Assembly: GCA_030063045.1 (NCBI GenBank) | Contig: JAQSEB010000008.1 | Coordinates: 1,984,001 to 2,048,000 of the forward strand | Direction: 5' to 3' | DNA: 64,000 bases | From: Pratylenchus scribneri | Lineage: Eukaryota; Nematoda; Chromadorea; Rhabditida; Pratylenchidae | In this document: in pieces, positions 61,814-64,000 of the stretch | Layout of the letters: each line of letters opens with the position of its first letter | How positions within the stretch are numbered: position 1 is the first letter of the stretch | Position numbers and translations under genes: made by a program | The notes under the pieces: generated by a model | The model's input: only the letters and a program-made list of their open reading frames with translations | The model's database searches: none | Told to the model about the DNA's origin: nothing

Positions 61814-62967
61814 AATGAATTAATTTGAAGAAAATATTCACACCTCCAACCAAATATGGCTATTATTTTGCCCCACAATTAAATATAATAAAATTCAATT
61901 TTTCCTTTGCCCTTTTGGCCTTGAACATGAACACATCCATATCCACCCCCCCTTCCCCCATTCCCGGCAATCCATCCATCCATTTGACCATATGGCGCCA
62001 GTGAATCCATCCTCCAAACTGTGCATTCCAATATTCACAATTATTCAATTTGGCCATCAACAATTCAATTCGATTTGATCCATCCATCCAGTGATGGCCA
62101 ATTCCCCACCAATGATCCATCCATTCCCCCAATAAATCCAATCCATTTGCCCCAATCCAGGCAGTCCATTCATTCATCCTCATTCCTTCCCCATCCAACA
62201 ATTAGCGTGTCCGGCGGCCGGGATGACCTTGGTGGATTTGGTGAAGAAGGGGAAAATTTTGTGGAGAATTGGAAGAGCAGCCGGCAATGTATTCTATTCA
62301 ACAGAAAGACAAAAAAAGGCGGCAAATGTAAATTTGGAGGAAGGAAACAAAATTAAGGGGGAAGGAATATATTTTATGGAACAATTTTTTGTTTGTTTGG
62401 GTCGACTCCAGTTGAAAGCTTGAAAGGATTGTAATTGGGTTTCTAAGTTCATTCCAGAAGGATTGCAATTGTAATTCTTTCTGGAAAATTATAATCATGT
62501 TTCATTCGAGAAGGATTATAATTGTTTTCTCTTCTCATCAGCCAATTTTTTGCCCCCCCCCCTCCTCCCGATTCGTTAAATGGGAAAATTGGAGTTGCGC
62601 AATATGGATGGTCGAGAATTTGAGCGGAAATTGGCGGATGATTGGGCAAAATTGGGGCCAGCAAAAATGACAAAATGAAAGTAAAGAAGGGAAGAAAGGA
62701 ATGAAGGAATTGATGATGATGGTTGAATGGATTGGGGCAATGTTGTTTTGGAGCCATCAATTTGAGGACATAAAATGGAAACAAAAAAATTCACATTTAA
62801 TTTCTTCCTGGGAAATTGGTTTTTTATGGGTGACTAATAATTTTTGGCATATTAAAATGGCCCAATAGCCTTCTCAATTTGATCATTTCTTTCAATTGAA
62901 TACATTCAATCAATGTTCGACACAATTTCTATCGTTTTTTGTCTTTTTTATTGTTCCATTTTTTCCT
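61814..62967. other. Intergenic with ATTACAAT-type repeats
   Basis: No supported gene. At 62425-62530 the strand carries AAGGATTGTAATT and CTTTCTGGAAAATTATAATC units related to the arrays near 34800. A C-run lies at about 62555-62563. Confidence 0.4.
62425..62530. repeat. Degenerate AGAAGGATTGTAATTG repeat copies
   Basis: Three imperfect units of the form TTCATTCCAGAAGGATTG(C/T)AATTG, the reverse complement of the ATTACAATCCTTTCCGGAATGAA units at 34787-34925. Confidence 0.65.
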
Positions 62968-63245
62968 TTTCATCGGTTTTTCCAGCAACATCCAAACCAA
63001 TTGCATTTGAATCCACCGAGAAAAGCTGTAAGCTTTTTTTTTAAAAAATTATTATTTTTTCTGCTAAAAATTTAGTAATTGAAAAAATGATATTTTCATC
63101 GCCTGAAGAGGATTTGTCATTGGTTTTTCCAGCAACAACCAAACCAAACACAATTGAATCCATGGAGAAAAGCAGCAAGCTTTTTGATAATTTTTAAAAT
63201 TTAGTAACTAAACAATTGATAGTTTCATGGCCTGAAGAGAATTTG
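62968..63245 (+). repeat. Two tandem copies of a ~140-bp exon-like unit
   Basis: Each unit has a TTTTTCCAGCAACA start, an ACCAAACCAA block, GAATCCA(C/T)(C/G)GAGAAAAGC, an A/T-rich inner part, then TTTAGTAA and a CCTGAAGAG end. The units read open in one frame over much of their length (TTKPNTIESMEKSSK in the second). This looks like a duplicated exon plus intron, or a minisatellite. Confidence 0.65.
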
Positions 63246-63299
63246 TGGCCCAGGGAAATTCCTAAACAAAAATGGACCAAATTTTTTGAGAAGGAATCG

Positions 63300-63529
63300 A
63301 AAGGAGGTGGTTGGCATTGGTACACCTGCTATCCTCATTAATTTGTCATTTTGTAGGAATAATTGCTTGGTTATTTGGTGCAATCATTCTTGTCCTCATT
63401 TTGGCCTCTTTGGTTGCCATTTTCCTCTACAATAAAGCAAAGGCGGCGAGTGGGACAAAATATGATGGAAGACGGTCAAAAAGAAGGGGCACTTTGCATA
63501 TTTTGCCAAAAGAAAGCATAACACTTTGA
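63300..63529 (+). CDS. Possible membrane-protein 3' exon, unknown function
   Basis: An open frame ends at 63529 and encodes a strong hydrophobic helix (GIIAWLFGAIILVLILAS) followed by a basic tail (YDGRRSKRRGTLHILPKES). A TTTTGTAG acceptor just before GIIAWLF suggests an internal exon. The upstream exons may be the duplicated units at 62968-63245, but the phases I tried do not join cleanly. Function unknown and the gene model is incomplete. Confidence 0.35.
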
Positions 63530-63539
63530 TTTGAATTTA

Positions 63540-63934
63540 ATGCACGACCAAATTCTTTAAAATTTTCCATAAATAAATTGATGAGTGAATTCCCAAAAAA
63601 AGATCATCATAGAACAATGCCTTAAGGGCACATTGAATGCCACTCCTTGATTAAGGAAAGGAGAGAGTACGGTAGCAGCAGATCGCTCATCAAAAATGCC
63701 TTGAGGGCACAACATCTATTCTTTGCTTCCATTTCCCTCAAATGAGGCCACCAATTTTTTACGCACTCATAACTCGCTTCATTTTCAACCGATTTTAATG
63801 GTTTTGGTATGGTTTGATAGAGCAGAAAATTCCCTAATGGTTTTGAAACAATTTGAATTTATCAATTTTATGCACGACCAAATTCTTTACAATATTTGAT
63901 AAGTGAATTCATTCAAAGAAAAAGATCATCATAT
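63540..63934. repeat. Direct repeat pair at the right edge
   Basis: About 65-70 bp beginning ATGCACGACCAAATTCTTTA and ending near AAAGATCATCATA occur at 63540-63610 and again at 63870-63934, 330 bp apart. Between them, AATGCCTT(A/G)AGGGCACA also occurs twice. No gene seen to the end of the window. Confidence 0.8.
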
Positions 63935-64000
63935 TTTAGCAAAAAAAAAGGAAAAGAGATCAACAATTTTAATAAATATCATTCATAAATAAAATAGGCA

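Overview
This window is nuclear DNA from a nematode. The genes are cut by many short GT-AG introns (often 40-55 bp), the intergenic DNA is AT-rich with CT/GA-rich low-complexity blocks, and there is a major sperm protein gene, a protein family known only from nematodes. The introns in the MSP gene and the general gene style would fit a clade IV (tylenchid-like) worm, but the species cannot be fixed from sequence alone. Gene models below were spliced by eye, using reading frame, splice sites and family conservation.

Layout. 1.8-3.6 kb (+): FLYWCH zinc-finger factor (PEB-1-like). 4.0-7.4 kb (-): an acidic single-pass membrane protein and an EEIG1/FAM102-type C2 protein. 8.0-8.9 kb (+): rab-6. 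9.1-9.7 kb (-): small membrane protein of unknown role. 11.1-12.0 kb (+): secreted Gly/Pro/Gln-rich protein, followed by a 4 x 32 bp tandem repeat. 12.4-15.3 kb (-): lysosomal MFSD8/CLN7-like transporter. 17.2-25.5 kb (+): two ectopeptidases in tandem, a glutamate carboxypeptidase II (M28B) homologue with three alternative versions of one exon, and a neprilysin (M13).

25.8-43.8 kb holds eight consecutive minus-strand genes: a Cys-loop ligand-gated channel, an EGF-repeat membrane protein, a secreted beta-lactamase-fold serine hydrolase fused to an N-terminal repeat module, rpl-26, an SLC25A51-type mitochondrial carrier, two tandem medium-chain acyl-CoA dehydrogenases and the proteasome subunit alpha-4 gene. 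Two gaps (170 and 190 bp) are short enough for nematode operons. Introns of the hydrolase gene carry a 96 bp MITE and copies of a ~290 bp repeat in opposite orientations.

44.0-46.2 kb is a 2.17 kb element with 60 bp perfect terminal inverted repeats and a 10 bp flanking direct repeat, resembling a non-autonomous Mutator-like or foldback transposon. It is followed by a Dishevelled-type gene that lacks a DEP domain (46.5-48.6 kb, +), an MSP gene (-) divergent from a worm-type CK1 kinase (+) at 49.6-52.3 kb, a Ras-like protein with degenerate GTP-binding motifs (52.8-54.4 kb, -), and a BarH-class homeobox gene with a 1.7 kb intron (58.4-61.8 kb, +). The last 2 kb holds a tandemly duplicated exon-like unit, a membrane-segment reading frame and direct repeats.

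Most promising for follow-up: the three phase-matched alternative exons in the carboxypeptidase gene, the repeat-module/beta-lactamase fusion, the long-TIR element, and the DEP-less Dishevelled.
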